Below are positions 11,733-22,195 of a DNA stretch of 64,000 nt, piece after piece (within the stretch, counting starts at the first letter, position 1; each line of letters starts with the position of its first letter). A program made the position numbers and the translations under genes. The notes under the pieces are model-generated. The model had not been told where the DNA came from and ran no database searches. It saw nothing but the letters and a program-made list of their open reading frames with translations. This DNA is from Jacaranda mimosifolia (Eukaryota; Streptophyta; Magnoliopsida; Lamiales; Bignoniaceae), in contig CM032122.1 of NCBI GenBank assembly GCA_018894105.1, forward strand, positions 37,975,404 through 38,039,403, written 5' to 3'.

Positions 11733-12144
11733 GTGTGCGGCTGTGGGGGGTGTATGTGTAGCGAGATAGTCACATGGGAGCCCCACATTATCAGAAATGA
11801 ACTTTCTTTTGCTAGCATCCATAGGACAAGCACAGCAAGAGTAAACCATACTATTGTTCTCCCTACTCAGCAACTTGTCGATCTCTTTTCACCCTCAAAC
11901 ATAATAATTCTCATACTCTACCAGCAGCAGCCACGCAGCATACATCCAGCGGCTAGCCCAAGCGCTTTGGCTATGCAACACAATATGACAGCAACAACTA
12001 AACCCTTCGCTACAACTTGGCTCCGTGAGCCAATGGGAGTTAGTAATGCACAAGCTCACTCCGAAAGGGCACCTAAGGATCTAAGAGAATGTAAAAATCT
12101 GCATAATAAGCTGCAGCAACTTACAACTGCCAACAACTTATAGT
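11733..12144 (+). other. Unidentified low-repeat segment inside the Mutator-like element
   Basis: A 136-codon open frame exists on the plus strand, but its composition is uneven and I recognise no family. The first part overlaps the upstream region of the captured Ole e 1-like exon, so it may be promoter and 5' UTR of that gene. Its origin is unknown. Confidence 0.3.
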
Positions 12145-13799
12145 GCAGTAGTGCACCACAATAAATATCACAATTGTAAATTATCAGTCAAAAGTTGAAA
12201 TAGATAATCATAAGATGGCAAAACGTGCGTTTTTATAAAATGAAATCCAAATATAGCATGCGTGATCCGAATTATACAATAAGCATATTCAAGGCATAAT
12301 AGAATTCATGCATACATATTTAATCAGATACGAGTCCAGAAAAAGCCAAAACTTACATATATCACCTGAGGCATTAAAAACAGTAAAGCATGCTGTCAGA
12401 TTTATTTATTATAGATGGAAAATGTTAAAGAAAACTTAGTTTAAGGATTCTGTATCGTAACAGAATCAATCAAAATGACCAAATCACAAAATTCTGTTTG
12501 CCTTGAAGAAATGAGCGCCCTGACTCACCAGTGCAACGGGTACAACGCTACTCCTCCTAAGATGAGGTGGTCCAAAACGATTAGATGCACTCCGTCTCGT
12601 TCACCTCGAACAGTACTCAATCTCCGAAATCAAATATATGAATATCATAATATAGGAAAAGCAAGAGGGAAAATGAGAATATCAGGATTAAAGGAGGGAA
12701 TGTAAAAGAGGAATAACATAAGCAGAAGGGATGCTTTTCGTATATCCTTCAAGTCTGCTAGAGCTAGACTATTTATAGAGGCAATTAGGATTGGTTGCAG
12801 TTAGAGTTTGCTAGTTAATGGCCTCTAACATGTCACCCATCCAGCAGCATTATGCCACGTTGCCTTTACACATCATGCATCCAGCAGCATTATGCCACGT
12901 CGCATAACCATCTCTGCCAAATCCCAAATTACAAGGCTAATCACCTGTTATCTGATTAGGCCCCACTTAAAGTCGTTTGAATTTAAAATTCAAATTATTT
13001 TTGAATTTCATCCAAAAAGATAAGATTGAGACTAAAACATTCGCCCTAATGCCCGCGACCCGCACCCGGGCCGGGCAACAGTAGCGGCAGCGGCGTGCGC
13101 TTGTGGTCCACTTATATGAACCCCTTAATGTACACTTTTATCAAGCATTCATACTTAGATCCAATATAAACTAGCCTTGTCCAAGAACCTGTGTATTTGA
13201 TCAAATGGAACAGGCGCGTTACTATACATTTGTTGGAAGCTCACTGCATCACCGAATTGCCCTTGCTTGCCCAGTACGTCCGATGCTGAATAGGCTTTTA
13301 TGTAAACAGTACAGCACGTTGCTTGCTTGAGTTTCCTATTGGAACAGCTCCCTCGCCGTTTCACATTGGAACGACACCTACACAAGGCATGGAGGCTGCT
13401 GATTTGGGAACGCCACAGGGGGAATTGTGGTGCTCGGGCCAGGCATGTATTGGGGGCCCCAGCACCACAACTCCCTTGGTAGAGCCTCCGACCCACCAAC
13501 CTAAACAGCTAGTGTTGACGGCATTTCTATGAGAAACAACGAGCCACACTTGTTTATAAAATCAATGTGAGACAAGTTGAAGGTTGAAGTAACCCTCAAC
13601 TACTCCACTTGGTTATATAATTCACAAGCAAGCCTTCACTTTCTCAAAGTATCAATGTGGGACAATTCAACATATAACACTTTAACCATTTTTTCCTCCT
13701 ACAATTCAACACTTTAATTATCTTTGGATTCCAACCATAATTGGCATCCATCCAAGTATAATAAACATATAATTAGGCTTAATTATGCCAATTACAACA
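12145..13799 (-). mobile_element. Copia solo LTR nested in the Mutator-like element
   Basis: This is the same LTR family and orientation as 1272-2611. Shared blocks include GGCATAATAGAATTCATGCATA, the minus-strand TATA box (12778-12769) and the terminal CCAATTACAACA at 13799. No internal retroelement sequence adjoins it, so it reads as a solo LTR. It differs from the other copy by a 62-bp GC-rich patch (about 13050-13115) and an insertion of about 360 bp (about 13176-13537). A 23-bp direct repeat (CATCCAGCAGCATTATGCCACGT) lies at about 12837 and 12877. The left edge is approximate and no 5-bp target duplication could be confirmed. Confidence 0.7.
13176..13537. repeat. Segment inserted in the solo LTR
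   Basis: Compared with the LTR at 1272-2611, the nested LTR carries about 360 extra bases between ACTAG and CCACACTT. AGCC occurs at both junctions and could be a 4-bp duplication. The segment is much GC-richer than the LTR. Proline- and glutamine-rich stretches appear in more than one minus-strand frame, as if a coding fragment had suffered frameshifts, but I cannot name the source. Confidence 0.45.
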
Positions 13800-13839
13800 T
13801 AATAAGCTACAACAACTTACAACAGCCAATAACTTATAC

Positions 13840-14745
13840 TGCTGCTAACAAGACTAATAGTAGAAGAGACCATTTAACTAGGCCTTTTAGTGAAGCTGGG
13901 CCAAAAGAATCCTGTTGTTTGAGGTCGTCAAACAATGCTAGCTTCTCCATGATGAATGGACATGATATAATGGCTGAGCATGGAGAATGCATCCCCTCTC
14001 CTAATCTTTTTGCATTTAACAAACCCATGGCCAACCTTACTCATGCATTTGCCAATGAAGTGGCTTACTAGGAAAAAAAGGAGAAGTAAATGGATGAGCC
14101 AAAACAGGGAGATGCGCCTTAATGTTTTATCAGGAAACTACCGTCATGCTTATTATCAATCAAGTAACGGGATTTCACCCAAGACTTCATCTACTTCCAA
14201 GTGCCTCAATAATTAACTTATCTAAAAATAAAATTGTGATCTATGAAGTGGAAGACATGTGTGAGGAAAGGGATATAGTAGTGGTGGACCACTACGGTGG
14301 TCAAGAACAGAGGTGATGGTAAGCCCCAAATTTTGCCCCTGAAGAGAAAAAAGCAAGGACTAGAACTCCTCAGGCCTTAAAGGAATATGCCAAAATTGTG
14401 ATTAATGAAATCAATATGGACATATCAGAAATCCCAATACCAGTTTGCATGTGCACTAGGACACAACAGTAATGTCTTAGGTCATCAACATCATAGTAGG
14501 TTGGCAGTAGTCTGCTTGTTGTACAACTTGGTTGTTTATGTAGCCCTTGCCAGCATGAAGACATGCGGAGCAAGGATACCGGGTGGGAAGATGAGTGTTG
14601 AAGCTTTTAAGAAGGTCTAGGAGAAACTTGCATTCGATAGTTATGATTTCTCTAATCCAGAAAATGTTACAAATAAGAAGAAGAAAAACTGATTAAAAAG
14701 AAAAAAGAAAAAAGAAAAAAAAAACCTTTTTCAGCTTTATTCTGT
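13840..14745. other. Unidentified segment inside the Mutator-like element
   Basis: Several short open frames of 60-115 codons occur on both strands. A stretch at about 14340-14440 translates without stops into plausible protein-like sequence (beginning APEEKKARTRTPQALKEYAK) and another at about 14540-14680 does likewise, which suggests captured coding DNA. I recognise no domain and cannot define exons. Confidence 0.3.
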
Positions 14746-15063
14746 TGCTTGGAGAGGAGAGACAATGAATTTTTGGGGAGAGGCAGATGCAATATGGTGA
14801 AAAAGAGTGTTTGTGTTCAAATTCTCAAACTGTTGGCATTTAACGGACCAATTGACGATAGGGTATGATTGAATGAAATTAAGAAATGTTGATGACACAA
14901 TGTGAAATGAGTTGAATCCAAGAACGTAAATTAAATTAGTGACAAGAATGTAAATTGAATTAGTGACAAATTTGAGGAATAAAAATTAAAATTATCGCTA
15001 TCAATTTATATGTACTCGATCCACTACAATTTACAACCACAACCCATCAAAATAAAGCTAAAA

Positions 15064-15330
15064 TCAATTGGGACCCCAGCAGCTCAAGTACATGACTTTC
15101 CTAAGTGATTCTTCAGAATGTTTGAGTCTAGTTTCAGGAGGCAGCACAACTGCAGATTCCTGATCGTGAGAGGATAGCCTTTTGCTGGCCTGAGAAGATG
15201 ACCTGATCATAGCGTTCCTTGCGTTTTGGTGGATTGATCTGATGGCATAATTCCATCTACAGAATCCCTGATCTTTCAGTGCCTCCACAGCCCCCACGCT
15301 CGCCGCCACAATCCACGCCCTGCCACTCAT
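15064..15330 (-). CDS. Wound-induced polypeptide (WIP, DUF3774) family protein
   Basis: A single-exon gene encodes 88 residues. The family signature is complete: an N-terminal MSGRAWIVAASVGAVEALKD hydrophobic stretch, then GFCRWNYAIRS, a basic serine-rich middle, and the invariant C-terminus SEESLRKVMYLSCWGPN. Members of this plant-only family are small wound- or stress-inducible proteins; their biochemical role is poorly defined. The start is the only ATG that gives the family N-terminus. A minus-strand TATA-like TGTATATATCCCC lies near 15518-15506, about 180 bp upstream of the ATG. A (GT)n tract occurs at about 15463-15477. The inverted end of the Mutator-like element lies only 65 bp beyond the stop codon, probably within or next to the 3' UTR. 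Confidence 0.93.
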   Translation of the reverse strand: MSGRAWIVAASVGAVEALKDQGFCRWNYAIRSIHQNARNAMIRSSSQASKRLSSHDQESAVVLPPETRLKHSEESLRKVMYLSCWGPN

Positions 15331-16207
15331 TTTTCGACAAATTGACTTTTAATTTCCTAGGGTACGCAGGTGTCTTCAAGAAAGTAATCTTGATCAAAGG
15401 TATGCCAGTACGCAGATTTTAGTGTATTGGAATTTGGAAGAGCAGAAGATAAGAATTAAGATGTGTGTGTGTGTGTTGATTGTGTCTGGATTTAGACAAA
15501 GGGGGCGGGGATATATACAACAATAGGTGCAAAAACCATGTTGTCTGTGGGCTTGGAGCATTTTTCCAGTGGTTTTGGAGGTGGGAATTTTCAGTTTCTG
15601 GTGGGCGGGTGGTGGGAATTCAATTGTGGGTTTGGTGTGAAATGACCATTTTTACCCTTTTCGTTGCATCAATGCCATGACTGTGATGGTTATTTGGTCT
15701 TTTCCGCCATGGTTGGCCACGTTAGTTGTGTTAAAGAAATCCATTTGCACCCACAAGGGGGGAAGGTGGGATCGGGGAATAAAATAATAACTATGGCCTA
15801 TGGCCCTATGGGCTATGGGAATGGATTCAGGCAACCAAGGTTACGGGAAGGATATTAGGACTTAGGATTCTATCGCCAATCGACGACAATTGTGATGAAA
15901 TTTTTAATTAATTATTAATGAATATAAAAGAAGAGCAGAAATATGTATTGATAATGACACTTATAATTAAATATGAAAAATGGTCATAAATTTCATAACT
16001 CTAAATATTGTATCAAATAGTTTTTTGATATGTGATGAGAGTTTTATGATTTTATCACATAACTAATTAATAATAAAGAATATAGTATATCAATGAATTT
16101 ATACATAAAATCATATTTCGATTGATTCAGCGGTATTTTCTTGTAGTATTTGTCTTTTCATCTATCCTTTGTCTCGGTTCATGAAATGACAACAATTTCG
16201 AAATCAT
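15331..16207. other. WIP upstream region
   Basis: This stretch includes the probable promoter and 5' UTR of the WIP gene (15331 to about 15520) and then moderately GC-rich non-coding DNA up to 15860. The short plus-strand frames here show no recognisable family. From 15870 to 16207 the DNA is AT-rich and featureless. Confidence 0.4.
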
Positions 16208-16923
16208 AGGGGTGTTAATTCGAGTGGGTTGGGTTGAGGTAGTGGTATAATATAAAAATATCAAATCTAAACCCAACCAAACTCGATGTTAAACCCAAAA
16301 TGCTCAATTCTAACATAACCCACAAAAGATCGTATCATGTTCGATTTGACTTGATTTTTAGTCAAGTCATCCAACAACCTGACCCAACCCAATCCAACCT
16401 GATAAAACTGATCCGAACTGATCTATTTATTTTATTTTTCATATTTATAAATTTCAATATTATAATCCAATAGAAGTTTGATCTACAGTAAAATCTAAAA
16501 TTCGACATAATCAATAAAGTCGAAGAAATATAATAACTTTTTAAAACTTATGTCCATGAATACCCTGAATACAAAAAAATAACAAACCATTATTTAGTAA
16601 TTGAATTTTTAAAATTTTGATTTTTGGATATGTATTATTTAAATTTTATTTTAATTAATCAATTTTTTTCAGGTGAGTCGGGTTGGGTTGAGTTGGGTCA
16701 AATTTATTGAGTTATTAAGTCACCCACTTGTTTTTTTTTTTTTTTTTTTTTTTTTCAGGTTAGGCGGGTTGACCCAAGATCAAGCCAACCTTATTTTTTT
16801 TCTTGGGTCATTTTCGGGTCCTACCAAATTTGAACCAAACCCAAAAACACCAAACCAAGACTTGATTTTTTCAGATGGGTCATTGTCAAGTCATCGGATT
16901 GGGTTTGATTTTAACACCCTTAC
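16208..16923. mobile_element. Non-autonomous TIR element, TAGGGGTGT-end class, copy 3
   Basis: The left end AGGGGTGTTAATTCGAGTGG and the right end (reverse complement TAAGGGTGTTAAAATC) match. Flanks CGAAATCAT and CGAAATGTA suggest an aged 9-bp duplication. The interior consists of GGGTTGGGTTGAG and reverse CCCAACCCAATCC words, so it is near-palindromic. A T-run occurs at about 16731-16755. It is non-coding. Confidence 0.6.
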
Positions 16924-17227
16924 CGAAATGTAAATTTGGGTTATAAAGAATCATGAATTTCTAAACAAGAACGTAGACTTGTGACGTAAACTTAGGAGTC
17001 AATACAATAGGCACAAAGGAATTCAACCCACCCTGTGGAATTATGACATGATCTCAACCTACAACCTTCTACTATAGTTATATACCAGATCCTGATCCTG
17101 ATCCTGTGTTTTAACAAAAAGGATACAAAAATTTTGCATCAACTGATGCATGATCGAAAGCATCATCTCCAGGATGATTCTGGAACTCCTATGGACAAAA
17201 CTTTAACATTAACACCTCTAAATAGTT

Positions 17228-20200
17228 CTATATATCATCCAATTCCTCCTCGTCTGCCACCATACAAGGCCGGCCAAGTTTCTGCATGACCAGAGAGTAC
17301 AAAATTTCCATTACACAAATCTGTAAAATTAAGGAAAAAAATGAACTGGCAGATAAAGAGTAACGTTCAAAGTTTGATCCTCTTTACCTTGTTTAAGGAT
17401 GAGTCACTCTGTTTCTCTAGCTCACGCATCATATCCACAGTCAATCCATACCATTCATCAATCCAACCAAAACAATTTCGATGGCTTTCAAGGAAAAGCG
17501 CCCTTTCACCCTGCAATATTGTTAATCTGATATTAAGGATAAAACCTTCAACATAAATGCAAAGTCACGTTAAGTATTGCAGGAGGGATGGAAAGACAAG
17601 ATTGATGAGAGCATATGGATGTTGTAGAGGTGGATAGTCTAAATAGAGGGCTAGTAGCCTTGGATAGATGTCCTTCGTTACATTTCAACATGCTTCTTGA
17701 GAGTTTTGCTTTATATTTTGCAAAATGAGTACAAGTTAAATAAGTATCTTATTTTCATTAGGACATCCAAAAACTTGTACTCTTTGTAGAGAAACAAGCA
17801 TAGTATCATAGTATTTTCTAGTAGAAATTATATTTCATAACTATTGAAAATGCAATATACCGCGAGCAAAGCTTGTTCAAGTCTACCCCCAAAGCCCCAG
17901 TACGGAGCATCTATTGTCACCAACTTGTACGCCGTTATAACTGGATTGCATGTGTCCTGTGTGTACCAAAAAACATCAAGTCAATGAACCTCAACCAAAT
18001 ACTATGCTTTAGATAATGTTATCAATTATTCTGCAAAAGCTTATATATTAATATCTCTGTGATAAATTCAGATGGCAAGATAACTTTTTTTTTGTTGGAA
18101 AAATTTACTTCAAAACATAGCATTGTTTGCACATCTTCTTGGGCAGTTTCAAGGGAGAGGGCGAAATACTCTTTAAGACATTCATGGATTAGTATTCAAA
18201 AGAATGGTTTCTGAGTACATTGGAAAGCTACACCAGGATCATTTCTAGGCGGTCATCTTAGGACAATCTACATCTTCAAGTAGAACATCTACATCTTTAT
18301 TGAATTTCTTATGTTTCTACTTCTGTGATTTCCTACTTAATCTTAAAATGCTCTAGCATGATTAGGGAGAGCAGCGTCGCTTACCACTTGAGTAAGATCA
18401 TAGTTGCCTAAGAATGTGAAATCTATCATCTTTGATGTAGCCTTAAGTTGTCAACTAGTTTCAATCCACCAACAATAGAGGAACTCATTTGAACTTTTCC
18501 CAAATTGCGAAAGAATTAATCATATGCACAATATTATCACAAAAGCAGGCCCAGTATTTTTTTAGTTTTATAACCTCTTATTCTTTTTATTCTCGATTTA
18601 TGGCCAGTAGAACTGATGTCATACAAATCAACACCCACACCTTTGGATTCGACGGGCACAATGTATAAATAAAGAGGAAATACCAACCTGCCATCCATCT
18701 AATAATGGACCACGGCCAGTTCGAGCCGACTGGAACTGAGTTAAATCAATATTGCTACTCCCAACTATATAACTCCAATAATCATTTGCTTCTGAAGCTA
18801 TATCAAGCATCTCCACCTGCCTAACTGCTAACTGCTCTTTGGTGAGACCATGCACCTAATTGTTCATTGTCACAAAAGAAATTACATACTTCATTATGTT
18901 GAAAAAAATCATGAGATGGCATTTACTAGATAGCCGCACTGATGTCTGGACTTACATTTTCAGATTGACCACTGTCAGCCTTATGTATGGTTTCAATAGT
19001 TAGAACAAACCTTGTGAAATATGGGCACTGAAAATAAAATTAAAAAACCAAAAACTTCAATCAGAAACTCAATCCTGGATCAGAAGAAAGTTTGTAGCAG
19101 TTTCTTGATATATACCTTGATAACTGTTTGACGTTGAGTCGAAATACGCACCAGTGATCATGGAGAACAATAAAAATTTAGATGAAAGAAGACTCAAGCA
19201 AAAGATAGCTTTCCATAATAATGTGAACACAAACTGGAAAACAAACCTGATTTACATTTTGGATATGCATTCCAAGCTTCTTCTTGCATCACAAGAGCAT
19301 CTGTTGGGGCAAATTTAGTCAACCAAGTTGGAGCTTTGCTGGAAAGAACAGAATAAAAGAATAAAAAAACTCCTTGTGATTGAAGATAAAGAATGAATAG
19401 TAAACAAAAATTTTGCCTAGTCAAAAATGCTACTTTAGTATGCACTACATAAAGATGAAACATCAGTAGTAAATATAGCAAAACAAAGTTTCCCAGGAAA
19501 AACCACTCAAAGAAGAAATTAAACCAATTGAAACTTTGTCCTAGGTATCATGTTGCCCAAAAGTTTTACCTCTGTAACCTATAAATTTTCAATGTGTATT
19601 GACCTTCTCCAAACTCATCATCCTCAAAAGGTCTGTTCTCCAATACCTCCACCCCTTCTGTCCCTGTGGTGCTCTCTTGCTGCATTTTCATTACCATATA
19701 CATCTGAGCTACTTGAAACTGCAACAGAAACAGAAGAAACATCATTCATTGCCATATAGCATTTCAGCATACAGAATTTCAATTCTATATTCTATATATC
19801 ATCAAGTCATTGCCTTTGATTACCTCTTCCAGCGATAATGGCATAACGATCCGACTTTAGAACAATCCCAGATTCAAAAAAGTGCACAGGTCAAGGAAAA
19901 CAAAAGCTACATATCCAAAGAGAATCCCATAAAGATGAAAATGTGGTCTGCGGTTAAAATCAATGAAAAATACCTTGAATTTGCGAAAACTTACAAACTA
20001 GAGGAATCAAATAAATGAATTATCTACCATACAAAATTTCCTGTGCAACCTATGCAACAGCAAAACATGAATTCTTCAAACGAAAATCATATTCCATGTG
20101 GGAATTATAATGTGATGAAAAAAACACAGACAGGCCCATGAACCACGATCAAATCCAAATACAATAAATAAATAAACATCATACAAACATTTAAAAGGAA

Positions 20201-20255
20201 GGAAATGGTGCTTTTTACGAAGCAATAGAGGATACAACTCTCTCATCTGAACCAT
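17228..20255 (-). CDS. Phosphatidylinositol transfer protein (plant class I-like PITP)
   Basis: Ten exons can be joined with GT-AG sites and continuous frame: 20255-20236, 19854-19824, 19718-19570, 19338-19247, 19123-19116, 19027-18956, 18855-18688, 17956-17861, 17510-17388 and 17320-17228. They give 283 residues. The protein starts MVQMREFRIVMPLSLEE and contains the PITP blocks AWNAYPKCKS, CPYFTRF, TIETIHKADSG, SENVHGL, GRGPLLDGWQ, AYKLVT, APYWGFG and RNCFGWIDEWYG. These form a START-like lipid-binding fold that exchanges phosphatidylinositol and phosphatidylcholine between membranes. The fifth exon is only 8 nt and is needed to restore frame and the conserved VIK. The last exon adds a short acidic tail ending EEELDDI. 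Retention of the last intron would instead give a 6-residue tail. Exon 2 has an AAG rather than CAG acceptor. Confidence 0.88.
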
Positions 20256-21428
20256 TTTCTATTTCTGCCTTCTTGATTTCCGGGCCTTTCTCCCTTCAAA
20301 TTTGCCAGCGAAACCCCAATTTCTTTGCAAAAACTGCAGCACCGGAAAAATAGGGAGAATTTCAAGAACCGGAATGGGGAGGAGGATTCTTGATTAGGGG
20401 CAGAAACAAGAAGGCGAGAAGACGAGGGATGGAAATGGATGATAAATGAATAAATTTCTGACATATTATTACACGATGGTGCAACGTGTCCCTTGTGTTC
20501 GTCTTCGCCTACTTTCCTTTTCTTGCGAACGTCCAAGTGGATAGTTTTCAATGTTGTACGGCGGTCCAACCACAACATGACTACATGAGACCGGCCGAAA
20601 TGATTTCACAATTTCTTCTGGCTATGTTTGGATACATTTTGGCGGTATCCAAACATTCCATATGTAGAAGAGGGAAATAGCGGTTTAGATCTTCTATTTT
20701 AATTTATGTTTACGATATGTGTAGTAAATATTTTTTTATAAAAATAATTAATTGAGAATCAAATACACTTAGTATATAAACAACATATTGAAATATGAGA
20801 TGAAACACGAAATGGAATAAATGATCCAAGGTGGGGAAAATAATCAATTCCCCAAATTATCCTTATTTTAGTTGTCCATTAATGATCGGTTCATGCAATT
20901 TTTGTATGTATAGTATAATTTTTTTAAAAGTAATACATATTAGTTGTATATATTCGAACATTTAATATATTAAAGATTGACATGCATTTGAAATATATAT
21001 ATATATATAAATATAATTTACATAATCATAAAAATAAATCGCAAAAAAGTGGAAAATCTTGAACATATGGGTAGTGTAGGAGAAACAATCAATATATTTG
21101 AGTAAATGATAATTTAAAGAGAAATAATGGAGAATGTTTGAATATATGGTGGTTATTTGGATAAGTATATTACAATTATAATTAACTTTATTGAATATGT
21201 GATGTAAGTAGAAGAGCAAATTCGATATATTTGAATTTTGATATTATAGCTATCTAAGCATGTATACGATTTTTCAAATTAATCATCAATGACTATTTTT
21301 ATTTTTAATTAAAGAGTGAAATTTGTAACAACGAGGTATATACTTTTAGTGTACATTGGATTTTTTGTGCATATTTCTCCTTTATCAATATAATAAAAGT
21401 TGGACGATCTCTAAAATAAATAGCAATT
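20256..21428. other. PITP upstream region and AT-rich spacer
   Basis: The first 250 bp probably contain the PITP 5' UTR and promoter. A perfect 10-bp hairpin stem GTTTGGATAC / GTATCCAAAC lies at about 20628-20656. Beyond 20700 the DNA is AT-rich with a short (AT)n run near 20994-21008. No gene is seen. Confidence 0.4.
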
Positions 21429-22195
21429 TGATGAGGGTTCGATTTCGATAATGAATAGAGATCCGGTTTGAGTCACGATCCGCGGTATTGATATTCTGGA
21501 TTGATTTGGGATTGGAATCCTGCAATCACAGCAAACATTAGACTAGCCGAGAGGCCCTCGGCTTAAGCCCTCCGATACTCAAGTCAGTATATAATTCGAT
21601 CACTGAAATCGAGCAGTGGAACGTAAAGGCTTTTGAGTGTATGAGTACCTCCCTGCGAGAGACAAGGTTGAGGATTTTTATATTCCTCTCCCTGATAGGA
21701 AATGTCAGGGAAGCCCCTGGCTTACCCAAGGGGCCTCCAGCCTCTTGCCTGGGGTAATTGGTCAATTCCCCCCATTTGAATATTGCCAACTGGGTGTCCT
21801 TTCATGCTGCAGGACAAGACGGCATACTGTAGTAGCGCATGCTGTGTCAGACGGTGAGGGGAGGGCACGCGCCATTAATGCGGAGGCGTGCTGCCAGTCA
21901 ATGCATTTAATGCGGTGGCAGAGTATTGTGCGGGGCTCGATTTTCGGCTCGACCTAGACATGTCGACAAAGGTCGAGTAGCTCCGAGGGCCATGGAGCGC
22001 CTGTCCAGGCTTGAGGTGGATTGATCGAACAGGGTCGACGAGTCACTTGGGTCCTGGGCCGTCGATTGAGTGTTGGGCATAGGGCCGACGAGTCACTTGG
22101 GTCTTGGGCCATCGATTGAGTGTTGGGCATAGGGTCGACGAGTCATTTGGGTCTTGGGCCGTCTGATTTGAGTTATTTTGGGCCATCCTATATCA
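21429..22195 (-). mobile_element. Gypsy-like solo LTR
   Basis: The 767-bp segment begins TGATGAGGG and ends CTATATCA, with a perfect 5-bp duplication CAATT on both sides (21424-21428 and 22196-22200). On the minus strand a TATA box in GGAATATAAAAATCC lies near 21680, followed by ACTGACTTGAGTATCGGAGGG. That order is typical of R/U5 of plant chromovirus-type Gypsy LTRs. The U3 region contains a 50-bp tandem repeat of about 2.7 units (22032-22165, core CGACGAGTCACTTGGGTC). No internal retroelement sequence is present. Confidence 0.85.

Larger units (their letters stand above)
10873..14998. mobile_element. Mutator-like element carrying a gene fragment (Pack-MULE-like)
   Basis: Long terminal inverted repeats lie at 10873-11109 and 14746-14998 (237 and 253 bp, starting GGGATAATTT and GCGATAATTT), and the element is bounded by a perfect 10-bp duplication TATCAATTTA at 10863-10872 and 14999-15008. 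Long inverted ends with a 9-11-bp duplication are the hallmark of Mutator-like elements. There is no transposase. Inside are exon 1 of an Ole e 1-like gene with part of its intron (11519-11643, minus), a copia solo LTR (about 12145-13799) and unidentified non-repeat sequence (11733-12100, 13840-14640). The right inverted end has an extra 24-bp tandem duplication, which explains the length difference. The element ends 65 bp from the stop codon of the neighbouring WIP gene. Confidence 0.85.

Noticed and set aside
12475..12705. 76-codon plus-strand open frame
   Set aside because: It lies inside the copia LTR, and the corresponding stretch of the other LTR copy is not open.
17367..17390. Alternative PITP end by reading through the last donor (stop at 17369-17367)
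   Set aside because: A good donor AAG|GTAAAG, a good acceptor and an in-frame 30-codon last exon make splicing more likely; read-through is kept only as a possible isoform.
20243..20578. 111-codon minus-strand open frame upstream of PITP
   Set aside because: It overlaps PITP exon 1 and 5' UTR in a different frame and has no recognisable domain.
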